In this document: piece by piece, positions 30,679-39,499 of the stretch
Position numbering within the stretch: the stretch's first letter is position 1
Layout: every line of letters begins with the position of its first letter
DNA from: Rhodococcus sp. ARC_M5
GTDB lineage: Bacteria; Actinomycetota; Actinomycetes; Mycobacteriales; Mycobacteriaceae
Direction of reading: 5' to 3'
Assembly: GCF_022810405.1 (NCBI RefSeq)
Contig: NZ_JALGQE010000013.1
Location: forward strand, 78,232-142,231
DNA: 64,000 bases
Notes under the pieces: model-generated
What the model was told of the DNA's origin: nothing
The model's input: only the letters and a program-made list of their open reading frames with translations
The model's database searches: none
Program-made: the position numbers and the translations under genes

Positions 30679-32702
30679 GACGCGACCTCGGGCTTCGCGA
30701 CGAGAGTGAGAACATCGTAGGTGGCGACGGGATCGCCGTCCTGGTTGACGACCACTGCGTCCCATCGCACCTCGCCGTAGTCGGCACTCTGACGCGGAGT
30801 GATGAGCTTGGCCGTCAACGTGACCGTCAACGAATCCTCGGCCTTGACCGGCGTCAGGAATCGCAGGCTGTCGACGCCGAAGTTGGCGAGCACGGGGCCC
30901 GGTGCCGGGTCTACGAACAGCCCGGCGGCCAGTGAGACCACCAGGTAGCCGTGCGCCACGATGCCGCCGAACAGCGGATTGGCCGCTGCCGCCTCGGGAT
31001 CGGTGTGCGCGTAGAAGGTGTCGCCGGTGAACTCGGCGAAGTGATCGATGTCCGCGCGGGTCACCTGTCGGGGCCCACCGATGATGGTGTCGCCCAGCTC
31101 GAGTTCACCGAGGTTCTTCCGGAACGGGTGGACGTCGCCGGTCGTCTGCTTCGCGCCGGTCACCCATTTGTTGCCGATGGCCGTCAGTACGTCCGGTGTT
31201 CCCTGAATTGCGGTGCGCTGCATATGGTGCAGCACGCCGCGGATGCCACCGAGTTCTTCGCCGCCGCCTGCGCGACCGGGCCCGCCGTGCACCAGAACCG
31301 GAAGCGGAGACCCGTGCCCGGTCGATTCCTTGGCGTCCTCGGAGTTCAGGACCAGGATGCGTCCGTGGTACGGCGCACTGCCCAGGACGATCTCGCGCGC
31401 GATCGCAGAGTCCTTGGTCACGAGAGACGCGACCAGAGAGCCCTTTCCGCGCGCGACGAGGTCGAGCAAATCTGCGGTGTTCTCGTAACCGATGACGGTC
31501 GATACGGGTCCGAAGGCCTCGATCTCGTGCGGTTCGGGTGCGGCCTTGTCGCCGGCCTTCAACAGAACCGGTGCCATGAACGCGCCGGGTCGCGAATCCA
31601 CGGCGTCCGGGTCGCCGAAGACGACCGTTGCCGACTTGGTAAGTCCACGAATGGATTTGAGGACTTCGTCGCGCTGGTCGATGCTGGCGAGTGCACCCAT
31701 GGTGACGCCCTCGTCGGCCGGATCACCGACGACGACCTTCTCCAGCTTTGCCTTCAGCGCCTCGATGACAGGCTCGACCGAGGCTTGCGGCACCAGCACA
31801 CGGCGAATGGCCGTGCACTTCTGACCGGCCTTCGACGTCATTTCGGTGAAGACACCCTTGACGAACAGATCGAATTCCGGATCGTTCTGTGCCACATCCG
31901 AACCGAGTATCGACGCATTGAGAGAATCCGCCTCGGCCGTGAAGTGCAGTCCCTCGCCGACGACGTTGGGGTGTGAGCGCAGGGTCGCAGCGGTATCGGC
32001 GGATCCGGTGAACGCCACCGAGTCCTGGCCGCCGAGGTGGTCGAGGACACCGCGGGCGCTGCCACACAGCAACTGCACCGAACCCTCGGGCAGCAATCCC
32101 GACTCGATGATTCGGCGGAACACCAGCTCGGTGAGGTATGCAGTTTGGCTGGCGGGCTTGACGATCGACGGCACACCGGCGATGAACGCGGGTGCCAGCT
32201 TCTCGAGGAAGCCCCAGACGGGGAAGTTGAAGGCATTGATCTGCACGGCGACACCGCGCCGCGAGGTGTAGATGTGCTGACCGAGGAAGGTGCCCTTCTT
32301 GCCGAGCTGCTCGATGGCACCGTCGAGATAGACCGTCTCGTTGGGGAGTTCGCGTCGGGCCTTGCTCGCATAGCTCAGCACGGTTCCGAATCCGCCGTCG
32401 ATGTCGACTCCGGAATCGCGGGTGGTGGCTCCGGTGTGTCGGGAGAGTTGGTAGAACTCCTCCTTGCCGGCCATCAGCGTCAGGCCCAACTGCTTGAGCA
32501 GGGCTGCACGCTCGTGGAACGTCAGTGCTGCGAGCGCTGGGCCGCCGACGGTGCGGGCGTAGTCCACCATGCCTGCGACGTCGAGACCGCTGGACGACAC
32601 CCGGGCGATCTCACTGCCGTCGACGGCGCTCATCAGCGGCGCTCCCTCGTCGGTCGCGGAATACCACGCTCCCTGGGCATAGCTTTCCAGAAGTCTGCTC
32701 AC
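30675..32702 (-). CDS. paaZ: Bifunctional oxepin-CoA hydrolase / semialdehyde dehydrogenase PaaZ
   Basis: A 675-aa fusion that opens the oxepin-CoA ring and oxidises the aldehyde to 3-oxo-5,6-dehydrosuberyl-CoA. The N-terminal aldehyde dehydrogenase domain (about 1-520) holds VGEGLHFTAEADSLNASILG (Glu region) and TEMTSKAGQKCTAIRRVLVP with the catalytic Cys. The C-terminal MaoC-type hydratase domain (about 530-675) has GDTIIGGPRQVTRADIDHFAEFTGDTFYAHTDPEAA and GGIVAHGYLVVSLAAGLF. Length matches full-length PaaZ. It starts with ATG 32702; an ACCG-N6-CGGT operator lies 15 bp upstream. It is divergently placed relative to paaJ with paaR between them. Confidence 0.95.
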   Translation of the reverse strand: MSRLLESYAQGAWYSATDEGAPLMSAVDGSEIARVSSSGLDVAGMVDYARTVGGPALAALTFHERAALLKQLGLTLMAGKEEFYQLSRHTGATTRDSGVDIDGGFGTVLSYASKARRELPNETVYLDGAIEQLGKKGTFLGQHIYTSRRGVAVQINAFNFPVWGFLEKLAPAFIAGVPSIVKPASQTAYLTELVFRRIIESGLLPEGSVQLLCGSARGVLDHLGGQDSVAFTGSADTAATLRSHPNVVGEGLHFTAEADSLNASILGSDVAQNDPEFDLFVKGVFTEMTSKAGQKCTAIRRVLVPQASVEPVIEALKAKLEKVVVGDPADEGVTMGALASIDQRDEVLKSIRGLTKSATVVFGDPDAVDSRPGAFMAPVLLKAGDKAAPEPHEIEAFGPVSTVIGYENTADLLDLVARGKGSLVASLVTKDSAIAREIVLGSAPYHGRILVLNSEDAKESTGHGSPLPVLVHGGPGRAGGGEELGGIRGVLHHMQRTAIQGTPDVLTAIGNKWVTGAKQTTGDVHPFRKNLGELELGDTIIGGPRQVTRADIDHFAEFTGDTFYAHTDPEAAAANPLFGGIVAHGYLVVSLAAGLFVDPAPGPVLANFGVDSLRFLTPVKAEDSLTVTLTAKLITPRQSADYGEVRWDAVVVNQDGDPVATYDVLTLVAKPEVAS

Positions 32703-32716
32703 AACGCCTCCATCTC

Positions 32717-32730
32717 ACCGTACGTTCGGT
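32717..32730. promoter_or_regulatory. Candidate PaaR operator, site 2 (paaZ)
   Basis: ACCGTACGTTCGGT, 15 bp upstream of the paaZ start. It fits the ACCG-N6-CGGT pattern and is followed by CGGTAATTA, as in site 1. Confidence 0.7.
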
Positions 32731-32777
32731 CGGTAATTACCATCGCCGTCGGACGCCGAGATGTCAAGGACCGAGAG

Positions 32778-32853
32778 CGGACCTGAGCGTTCACGATCGC
32801 AGCCGGTCGACGGAAAGCCGCGCCTGGTCGTCGATATCGAACGCTCAGGTCCG
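32778..32853. terminator. 15-bp perfect inverted repeat downstream of paaR
   Basis: CGGACCTGAGCGTTC (32778-32792) and its exact complement (32839-32853) flank a 46-nt spacer. The structure lies just after the paaR stop and before the paaZ promoter, so it probably stops paaR transcription from entering paaZ. The long spacer makes it less typical than the other hairpins here. Confidence 0.5.
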
Positions 32854-32873
32854 GTGGCGGGGCATGGCCCTAT

Positions 32874-33485
32874 TTACGTGCGGCGCAACCCGTCGAAGGT
32901 CAGCGCCACGACGGCGTCGGCCAATTCCTCGACGGATCCGCCGGTGCGCGGGCGATACCACTCGATGAGCGAGTTGACCGTGCCGAACACGAGCTTGGAC
33001 GCGAGTGCCGGATCCACCCCTGGACGAAGGTCGCCCTCCTCGGCGGCGGCGACCACGAGCCCGGTGACGAACGAGTCGAATTCGCGGCGACGGGCGAGGG
33101 CGCGGCGCTCGACGTCGGTGTTGCCGCGGACTCGCAGCAGCAGCGTCACGTAGGGCAGTTCCGCACACAGGATGTCCACACTGCGTCGCACCAGGTATTC
33201 GAGGCGGTCGATGTATCGCCCGGTCGTCGCCCGATCCTCGGTCGTCACGGCGAACAGAGCATTGAGAGCGCGCGACAGCGCGAGTTCGAGCAACTCGGAC
33301 TTGCCGGACACGTGGTGATAGATCGAGGACTTGGTGATGCCGAGCCGCTTCGCCAGAACCTCCATGCTGGTGCCGTCGTATCCACGGTCGTTGAAGACCT
33401 TGACCGCCACTGCCAACAGCGAGTCCAGGTCGTATCCCGGCCGCCCTGGCTGTCCGGTCTTGCGCGGCGCGCGTGCGGTTGTCAT
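32874..33485 (-). CDS. paaR: TetR family regulator of phenylacetate genes, PaaR type
   Basis: A 203-aa TetR regulator: GRPGYDLDSLLAVAVKVFNDRGYDGTSMEVLAKRLGITKSSIYHHVSGKSELLELAL is the DNA-binding domain, and the ligand domain ends in LVFGTVNSLIEWYRP. It sits between paaZ and the divergent paaJ. In actinobacteria, TetR-type PaaR proteins repress paa genes and are released by phenylacetyl-CoA, and the operator pattern ACCG-N6-CGGT occurs four times in this window. The start is ATG 33485; a GTG six bases earlier (33491) is better spaced from GAGAAG and is a real alternative. Ligand and target set are inferred. Confidence 0.85.
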   Translation of the reverse strand: MTTARAPRKTGQPGRPGYDLDSLLAVAVKVFNDRGYDGTSMEVLAKRLGITKSSIYHHVSGKSELLELALSRALNALFAVTTEDRATTGRYIDRLEYLVRRSVDILCAELPYVTLLLRVRGNTDVERRALARRREFDSFVTGLVVAAAEEGDLRPGVDPALASKLVFGTVNSLIEWYRPRTGGSVEELADAVVALTFDGLRRT

Positions 33486-33548
33486 TGCCACATCTTCTCA
33501 GTCGGCGCCGGATTCCACAGCACCGTGGGCAGCAAACCTTGCCAAACG

Positions 33549-33562
33549 ACCGAATGTTCGGT
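33549..33562. promoter_or_regulatory. Candidate PaaR operator, site 3 (paaR / paaJ)
   Basis: ACCGAATGTTCGGT lies in the divergent gap between paaR and paaJ, 34 bp upstream of the paaJ start. It suits both autoregulation and control of the paaJFHG operon. Confidence 0.7.
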
Positions 33563-33595
33563 TATTAATGACGCAACCGTACGAAGGAGATCCCA

Positions 33596-34795
33596 GTGGG
33601 CGAAGTATTTCTCGTGGCCGGCGCACGTACTCCGCACGGACGCTACGGAGGAGCCCTTGCCTCGGTGCGTCCCGACGATCTGGCCGGGCTGGTCGTCGCC
33701 GAGGCAGTCCGGCGAGCCGGTGTGCCCGTCGACCGGATCGACGAGGTGATTCTCGGTGCCGCGAACCAGGCAGGCGAGGACAATCGAGACGTGGCGAGAA
33801 TGGCGGTTCTGCTCGCAGGACTCCCCCACACGGTGCCGGGATATACCGTCAACCGCCTGTGCGCGAGCGGCCTGACGGCAGTGGCCAACGCCGCGAGCAC
33901 CATTCGTAGCGGCGAGGCCGACATCATCGTCGCCGGTGGCGTCGAGTCGATGACCCGCGCGCCCTGGGTCATGGCCAAGCCGGGAACCGCCTGGGCCAAG
34001 CCCGGAGAGATCTTCGATACCTCCCTCGGCTGGCGTTTCACCAATCCGACCTTCGCCTCGCACGATGCGGGGACCGATCCCAAGATCACCCTGTCGATGG
34101 GCGAAACCGCCGAGGAGGTCGCGCTCAGCGAGGGCATCACCCGCGAGGAGTCCGATGCCTTCGCCTTCCGCAGTCAGCAGCGTGCCATCGCCGCCCAGGA
34201 TGCCGGACGCTTCGCCGACGAGATCGTGCCCGTCACGACCAAGAACGGCGTGGTCACCGAGGACGAGACGCCGCGACGCGGAACCACGCTCGAGAAGCTC
34301 GGAACGCTGAAGACCGTGTTCCGCAAGGACGGCATCGTCACCGCCGGAACGTCCTCACCGTTCACCGACGGTGCGTCGGCGCTGGTCGTGGCCTCCGAGG
34401 AGGCCGTGAACAAGTACGGCCTCGAGGTACGGGGCCGCATCGTCACCAGTGCGAGCGCAGGCATCGCACCGCACATCATGGGACTCGGGCCGGTGCCCTC
34501 CACGCAGAAGGCGCTCACTCGCGCCGGGTGGTCTGTCGATGACCTCGGTGCCGTCGAACTCAACGAGGCCTTCGCCGCGCAGTCCCTCGGCGTCATCCGT
34601 CAGTTGAAACTGAACGAGGACATCGTCAACGCCGACGGCGGGGCGATCGCACTCGGCCACCCCCTCGGCTCGTCGGGTGCCCGAATCCTGTTGACGCTGT
34701 TGGGTCGCATGGAACGCGAGAAGGCGTCCCGCGGGCTCGCGACCCTGTGCGTCGGCGTCGGGCAAGGCGTGTCGATGTTGATCGAGGCACCGTGA
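33596..34795 (+). CDS. paaJ: 3-oxoadipyl-CoA / 3-oxo-5,6-dehydrosuberyl-CoA thiolase
   Basis: A 399-aa thiolase that releases acetyl-CoA and finally succinyl-CoA in the pathway. The nucleophile is C89 in NRLCASGLTA; the C-terminal pair is ALGHPLGSSGAR (His) and ATLCVGVGQG (Cys). The segment ILGAANQAGEDNRDVARMAVLLAGLP is typical of PcaF/PaaJ-type thiolases rather than acetyl-CoA acetyltransferases. It starts with GTG 33596 after AAGGAG. It is the first gene of paaJ-paaF-paaH-paaG, all joined by 4-bp overlaps. Confidence 0.92.
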   Translation: MGEVFLVAGARTPHGRYGGALASVRPDDLAGLVVAEAVRRAGVPVDRIDEVILGAANQAGEDNRDVARMAVLLAGLPHTVPGYTVNRLCASGLTAVANAASTIRSGEADIIVAGGVESMTRAPWVMAKPGTAWAKPGEIFDTSLGWRFTNPTFASHDAGTDPKITLSMGETAEEVALSEGITREESDAFAFRSQQRAIAAQDAGRFADEIVPVTTKNGVVTEDETPRRGTTLEKLGTLKTVFRKDGIVTAGTSSPFTDGASALVVASEEAVNKYGLEVRGRIVTSASAGIAPHIMGLGPVPSTQKALTRAGWSVDDLGAVELNEAFAAQSLGVIRQLKLNEDIVNADGGAIALGHPLGSSGARILLTLLGRMEREKASRGLATLCVGVGQGVSMLIEAP

Positions 34796-35511
34796 ACACG
34801 CTCGTCGTCGAGGAGCTGACGGACCGCGTTGTCGTCACTCTGAATCGCGAGAAGCAGCGCAACGCAATTGATTCCGAGATGATCGGCGAGTTGCACGAGG
34901 TGTGCGGGCTCGTGGAGCAGGATCCGAGAATCGTCATCCTGACCGGCGCGGGCGAGCACTTCGCCGGCGGTGCCGACATCAATCAGCTGCGCGCCCGCAC
35001 CCGCGACGACGCATTGCGCGGTATCAACCGAAACCTGTTCGACCGCATCGCCGCACTCCCCCTGCCGACGATCGCTGCCGTCCGCGGCTACGCCCTCGGC
35101 GGTGGAGCCGAGCTGTCCTACGCCTGCGACATCCGGATCGCGTCGTCGACTGCCGTGTTCGGCAATCCCGAACCGGGCCTGGGCATCATGGCTGCCGCCG
35201 GGGCCAGCTACCGGTTACCGACGCTGATGGGAGTCTCCGTCGCGAAGCAGGTACTTCTCGGTGGCCGGACGCTCGACGCACAGGTAGCACTCCGCTCCGG
35301 CCTGGTGCTGGACGTCGTCGACGAGCCGTTGGCCGCAGCGCACGCACTGGCGGATCGCATTGCCAAGCAAGCACCTCTGGCACTGAAGCTGACCAAGAAG
35401 ATCCTCGATGCACCCGGTTCACACCCGTGGGCCGACGACATCGCGCAGGCCGTTCTGTTCGAGACCGAAGACAAACAACGCCGCATGACGGCATTTCTGG
35501 AGAAGAAATGA
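34792..35511 (+). CDS. paaF: Enoyl-CoA hydratase, 2,3-dehydroadipyl-CoA hydratase type
   Basis: A 239-aa crotonase-fold protein, a little shorter than the usual 255-260. It contains VVVTLNREKQRNAIDSEM, the oxyanion-hole segments HFAGGADINQL and AVRGYALGGGAELSYACDIRIAS, and GNPEPGLGIMAAAGASYRLP. In the paa pathway it hydrates 2,3-dehydroadipyl-CoA. The GTG start at 34792 overlaps the thiolase stop. Assignment to paaF rather than paaG rests on order and on the second crotonase downstream; the two could be swapped. Confidence 0.85.
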   Translation: MNTLVVEELTDRVVVTLNREKQRNAIDSEMIGELHEVCGLVEQDPRIVILTGAGEHFAGGADINQLRARTRDDALRGINRNLFDRIAALPLPTIAAVRGYALGGGAELSYACDIRIASSTAVFGNPEPGLGIMAAAGASYRLPTLMGVSVAKQVLLGGRTLDAQVALRSGLVLDVVDEPLAAAHALADRIAKQAPLALKLTKKILDAPGSHPWADDIAQAVLFETEDKQRRMTAFLEKK

Positions 35512-36359
35512 CAGTTCCTACGCACGTGGCCGTCGTCGGTGGCGGCCGCATGGGTGCAGGTATTGCCCAGGTTTTCGCAGCCCTCGGTTCCACCGTCGTC
35601 ATCGCCGAAGCAGCCGACCAACAAGCAGCCCTCGGCCGAGTCTCGACCGGACTAGCCCGGGCCCATGAGCGCGGCAAGCTCAGCGAGGACCCCGCTGCAA
35701 TTCTTGCTCGGGTCTCCACCGTCGCCGGGCCAGCGGATCTCCCGGCCGACCTCGATCTGATTGTCGAAGCGGTGCCCGAGATCCCGTCGCTCAAGGTCGA
35801 GGTACTGGCTCTCGTCGACAAGATCGCCGAGCCCCAGACCGTCATCGCGTCGAACACGAGCTCTATTTCCATCGCCGAACTCGCCGCAGCACTCAGTGAT
35901 CCGAGTCGCTTCATCGGGATGCACTTCTTCAACCCGGTTCCGGCGTCGACTCTCGTCGAGATCGTGCGTGCGCCGGCCACATCTGCGGATGTGGTGGAGC
36001 GGGTGCAGCAATGGGTGTCGCTCCTGGGCAAGACCGAGGTGCTCGTCAACGACTCCCCCGGCTTTGCGACCTCCCGGCTCGGCGTCTGCCTCGGGCTCGA
36101 AGCCATTCGGATGCTGGAGGAGGGCGTCGCCGACGCCGAATCCATCGATCGCGCCATGGAACTCGGCTACAAGCACCCGATGGGTCCGCTGCGTTCCACC
36201 GACCTCGTCGGGTTGGACGTCCGGCTCGCGATCGCAGAACACCTGGCGTCGACCCTCGGCGACAGGTTCACTCCCCCGCAGTTGTTGCGAGACATGGTTG
36301 CTCGCGGCGACATCGGACGCAAGTCCGGTCGCGGCTTTCACGATTGGACGAACACATGA
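35508..36359 (+). CDS. paaH: 3-hydroxyacyl-CoA dehydrogenase
   Basis: A 283-aa NAD-dependent dehydrogenase that oxidises 3-hydroxyadipyl-CoA. The Rossmann motif is HVAVVGGGRMGAGIAQVFAALG at the N-terminus. SNTSSISIAELA and GMHFFNPVPASTLVEIVRA (catalytic His) follow, then the C-terminal domain with DSPGFATSRLG and MELGYKHPMGPLRSTDLVGLDVR. Length equals the single-domain HADs. The ATG overlaps the paaF stop. Confidence 0.92.
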   Translation: MTVPTHVAVVGGGRMGAGIAQVFAALGSTVVIAEAADQQAALGRVSTGLARAHERGKLSEDPAAILARVSTVAGPADLPADLDLIVEAVPEIPSLKVEVLALVDKIAEPQTVIASNTSSISIAELAAALSDPSRFIGMHFFNPVPASTLVEIVRAPATSADVVERVQQWVSLLGKTEVLVNDSPGFATSRLGVCLGLEAIRMLEEGVADAESIDRAMELGYKHPMGPLRSTDLVGLDVRLAIAEHLASTLGDRFTPPQLLRDMVARGDIGRKSGRGFHDWTNT

Positions 36360-37126
36360 CGGTACGGTTCGACATCACCGACGGCCTGGCGACCATCACC
36401 CTGGCGCGGCCCGAGGCGCACAACGCACTCGACGTCGCGACGAAGCTCGCGTTGGCGGAGGCGGTCCAGAGCGCCGCTGTACCCGAGGTGCGCGCGGTGC
36501 TCATCACCGCAGAGGGCAAGAACTTCTGCGTCGGCCAGGATCTCGGCGAGCACGTCTCCGCACTCGAGGCCGACCCCGCCACAGCGATGGATACCGTCGG
36601 TGAGCACTACAACCCGGTCATCCGAGGGCTCGCAGCGCTCGAGGTGCCGATCGTCGTGGCCATCCCCGGCGCGTGCGTCGGCGCAGGTCTGGGCATCGCA
36701 CTCGCTGGAGACATCCGAGTCGCCGGTACCAAGTCCTCGTTCGCGACGGCGTTCACCGGTATCGCCCTGGCCAGCGACTCTGGATTGAGCTACACGTTGG
36801 TCGAGGCACTGGGATCGAGTCGGGCGGCGGGTCTGATGCTGCTCGGCGACAAGGTCACAGCCGCCCAGGCCCTCGACTGGGGCCTGGTGCATCGCGTCGT
36901 CGACGACGCGGACGTTCTCGAAACAGCACGCACACTGGCCACCTCCCTCGCGTCCGGTCCGACCAGGGCCTACAAGCAGGTCAAGTCGCTGATCGCGCGA
37001 TCCGGACTGTCCGACGCACTGGACCGCGAGGCGCAGGCACAGACCGCTCTGGGCCAGACCGTCGACCACAGAGCCGCCGTCGATGCCTTCCTTGCCAAGA
37101 AAAGAGCCTCCTTCGTCGGCATGTGA
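36356..37126 (+). CDS. paaG: 1,2-epoxyphenylacetyl-CoA isomerase, crotonase fold
   Basis: A 256-aa enoyl-CoA hydratase/isomerase that converts ring-epoxide to oxepin-CoA. Segments: ATITLARPEAHNALDVATKL, KNFCVGQDLGEHV, AIPGACVGAGLGIALAGDIRVAG, FTGIALASDSGLSYTLVEALG. The FCVGQDL segment with Asp is typical of PaaG-type isomerases. The ATG overlaps the paaH stop. Its TGA stop lies within the first bases of a 40-bp palindromic element (37123-37162), so that element abuts the gene exactly. Confidence 0.9.
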   Translation: MTVRFDITDGLATITLARPEAHNALDVATKLALAEAVQSAAVPEVRAVLITAEGKNFCVGQDLGEHVSALEADPATAMDTVGEHYNPVIRGLAALEVPIVVAIPGACVGAGLGIALAGDIRVAGTKSSFATAFTGIALASDSGLSYTLVEALGSSRAAGLMLLGDKVTAAQALDWGLVHRVVDDADVLETARTLATSLASGPTRAYKQVKSLIARSGLSDALDREAQAQTALGQTVDHRAAVDAFLAKKRASFVGM

Positions 37127-37162
37127 GCGGAAATTCGACCCCTGCTACGAAGTTTCGCGCAC
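37123..37162. repeat. 40-bp palindromic element, copy 2
   Basis: Begins GTGAGCGGAAATTCGACC and ends AAGTTTCGCGCAC, matching the copies at 4021 and 49699 with a few changes in the right arm. It includes the paaG stop codon and lies before the paaA promoter. A short extra dyad GCGGCGAAGCCGC follows at 37166-37178. Possible roles are terminator, mRNA-stabilising end or mobile palindrome. Confidence 0.75.
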
Positions 37163-37216
37163 GTGCGGCGAAGCCGCTCTTGTGCCCGGGGTCACTTCCG
37201 GGCATACTGGTTACCA

Positions 37217-37230
37217 ACCGATCATTCGGT
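37217..37230. promoter_or_regulatory. Candidate PaaR operator, site 4 (paaA)
   Basis: ACCGATCATTCGGT ends 16 bp before the paaA start codon and is followed by AATGAAAGTAGGA containing the ribosome site. Position just before the start suits repression of the paaABCDEK operon. Confidence 0.7.
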
Positions 37231-37246
37231 AATGAAAGTAGGACTT

Positions 37247-38194
37247 ATGACCACGTCAAACACCCTGTCCGCCGAGACGCTGCAGGACGGCTTCGACGAC
37301 ACCGTCGCCCGTGAGCAGCGCGTCGAGCCCCGCGACTGGATGCCCGACGGCTATCGCAAGTCGCTCATCCGCCAGATCGCTCAGCATGCGCACTCCGAGA
37401 TCATCGGAATGCAGCCGGAGGGCAACTGGCTCACCCGCGCGCCGTCGCTGCGCCGCAAGGCGATCCTGATGGCAAAGGTGCAGGACGAAGCCGGCCACGG
37501 CCTCTACCTGTACTCCGCCGCGGAGACGCTCGGGGCAGACCGCGCCGACTTGACGGTCAAGCTCATCGAGGGCAAGCAGAAGTACTCCTCGATCTTCAAC
37601 TACCCCACCCTGACGTACGCCGACGTGGGTACCATCGGCTGGCTCGTGGACGGTGCGGCGATCTGCAATCAGGTTCCCCTGTGCCGCAGCAGCTTCGGGC
37701 CGTACGCACGCGCGATGATCCGCGTCTGCAAGGAGGAGTCGTTCCACCAGCGCCAGGGCTACGAACTGCTCGCGACGATGATGCGCGGCACCGACGAACA
37801 GCGCGCCATGGTGCAGGAATCCGTCAACCGCTGGTGGTGGCCGGCACTGATGATGTTCGGCCCGCCGGACGACGAGTCCCCCAACACCGAGCAGTCGATG
37901 AAGTGGGGCATCAAGCGCCACACCAACGACGAACTGCGCCAACGCTTCGTCGACATGTCGATCCCGCAGGCGAAGGCACTCGGAGTCACGTTCCCCGACC
38001 CGGACCTGAAGTGGAACGAGGAGCGCAAGTCGCACGATTTCGGCGAGCCCGACTGGTCCGAGTTCATGCAGGTGATCAAGGGCAACGGAGCCTCCAACGT
38101 CGAGCGCATTGCGAACCGTCGAGCAGCCCACGACGGCGGAGCCTGGGTCCGCGAGGCCGCGACCGCATTTGCCGAAAGGAACGCAGCATCATGA
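37247..38194 (+). CDS. paaA: Phenylacetyl-CoA 1,2-epoxidase subunit PaaA
   Basis: The 315-aa catalytic subunit of the multicomponent epoxidase, a ferritin-like di-iron protein. Recognisable segments: [56 protein letters not shown] (E-x2-H ligand pair), and [17 protein letters not shown] (second E-x2-H). It opens the operon paaABCDEK; its upstream region holds the operator and AGTAGGA ribosome site. Length is normal. Confidence 0.97.
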   Translation: MTTSNTLSAETLQDGFDDTVAREQRVEPRDWMPDGYRKSLIRQIAQHAHSEIIGMQPEGNWLTRAPSLRRKAILMAKVQDEAGHGLYLYSAAETLGADRADLTVKLIEGKQKYSSIFNYPTLTYADVGTIGWLVDGAAICNQVPLCRSSFGPYARAMIRVCKEESFHQRQGYELLATMMRGTDEQRAMVQESVNRWWWPALMMFGPPDDESPNTEQSMKWGIKRHTNDELRQRFVDMSIPQAKALGVTFPDPDLKWNEERKSHDFGEPDWSEFMQVIKGNGASNVERIANRRAAHDGGAWVREAATAFAERNAAS

Positions 38195-38553
38195 GCGAGT
38201 TCACCGCAGAGGGCGGCCACGGAGCAGTGCCCACCGAGGGTGTTCCGGTCGAGCCGAAAAGGGAAGCGGTCAAGGCCGATTGGCCGTTGTACGAGGTGTT
38301 CCTACGCGGCAAGCGCGGCCTGAACCACGTGCACGTCGGATCACTCCACGCTGCCGACGACCACATGGCACTTCGTCACGCTCGCGACGTCTACACCCGC
38401 CGCAACGAAGGCGTCAGCATCTGGGTGGTTCCGTCCAATTCGATCGTCGCGTCGTCGCCGTCGGAGAAGGATCCGTTCTTCGCACCGAGTGGCGACAAGG
38501 TCTACCGCCACCCGACCTTCTACGAGATCCCCGACAACGTCCCCCACATGTGA
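38191..38553 (+). CDS. paaB: Phenylacetyl-CoA epoxidase subunit PaaB
   Basis: A 120-aa structural subunit that bridges PaaAC heterodimers. The segment [52 protein letters not shown] is strongly typical. The first 25 residues are an extra, family-variable extension. The ATG overlaps the paaA stop. Confidence 0.95.
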   Translation: MSEFTAEGGHGAVPTEGVPVEPKREAVKADWPLYEVFLRGKRGLNHVHVGSLHAADDHMALRHARDVYTRRNEGVSIWVVPSNSIVASSPSEKDPFFAPSGDKVYRHPTFYEIPDNVPHM

Positions 38554-38581
38554 GACCCATACTTCAAGAGGACAAGCACTC

Positions 38582-39499
38582 ATGACCGATCACGACAGCG
38601 CCTACGAGGGCCTCGTCGACGAGGACTCGCACGGGCAGTGGGCATTCGGGACGAGCTTCGACGATCCGCTCGCCGGCGTCGATACCACCGTTCCCGACGA
38701 CGTCGACCTGAAAGCTCTTGCCGCATACTGCCTCATGCTCGGTGACGATGCGCTGATCAGCTCGCAGCGCCTCGCCGAGTGGAGCACTCGCGCACCGGAG
38801 CTCGAAGAAGAAGTGGCGCTGGCCAATGTCGGCCTCGATCTGCTCGGGCAGGCCCGGCTGCTGCTGGCCCGCGCCGCGAAAGCCGATCCGACGGTGGTGC
38901 CGGTCGTTTCGGCTACCTCGCCCGCACCCGCAGAGGATGCTCTCGCGTTCTTCCGCGACGACGCCGACTTCCGCAACGTTCGGCTCACCGAGCTCGACAA
39001 CGGTGACTTCGCCAAATCTCAGGTGCGCCTGCTGGTGTTCTCGACGTGGCGGCTCGCTGTCTTCGCTCGCCTGCAGGAATCCCGCGATCCCGTTCTCGCC
39101 GCTGTCGCGAACAAGGGCGTCAAAGAACTGACCTACCACCGTGACTACGCGGCTCGATGGGTCGTCACCCTCGGTTGCGGAACCGACGAATCGAAGCGAC
39201 GCGTCCACGAGGCCGTGACGCGCATCTGGCCGTACGTCTCCGAACTGTTCGTCCCGACGGACGAGGAGATCGCGCTGGCTGAGGTCGGTGTCGCCGTCGA
39301 CCCACGCGACGTTCGCGAGGAGTTCGATTCCGTTCTGGCGCAGGTACTGCATGCAGCAGAATTGGATGCACCCGAGGGCAAGTCCGTCGGCACCATCGGC
39401 GGCCGAGGCGGTCGGCGTGGAATCCACACCGAGGCGTTCGGACCGCTGATCGCCGAGATGCAGGTCGTGGCGAGGGCCCATCCGGAGGGAGTCTGGTGA
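38582..39499 (+). CDS. paaC: Phenylacetyl-CoA epoxidase subunit PaaC
   Basis: The 305-aa non-catalytic ferritin-like partner of PaaA. DLKALAAYCLMLGDDALISSQRLAEWSTRAPELEEEVALANVGLDLLGQARLLLARA, FRNVRLTELDNGDFAKSQVRLLVFSTWRL and GVKELTYHRDYAARWVVTLGCGTDESK are family segments. It begins at ATG 38582 after AAGAGGA, 28 bp from paaB, and overlaps paaD by GTGA. Confidence 0.95.
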   Translation: MTDHDSAYEGLVDEDSHGQWAFGTSFDDPLAGVDTTVPDDVDLKALAAYCLMLGDDALISSQRLAEWSTRAPELEEEVALANVGLDLLGQARLLLARAAKADPTVVPVVSATSPAPAEDALAFFRDDADFRNVRLTELDNGDFAKSQVRLLVFSTWRLAVFARLQESRDPVLAAVANKGVKELTYHRDYAARWVVTLGCGTDESKRRVHEAVTRIWPYVSELFVPTDEEIALAEVGVAVDPRDVREEFDSVLAQVLHAAELDAPEGKSVGTIGGRGGRRGIHTEAFGPLIAEMQVVARAHPEGVW

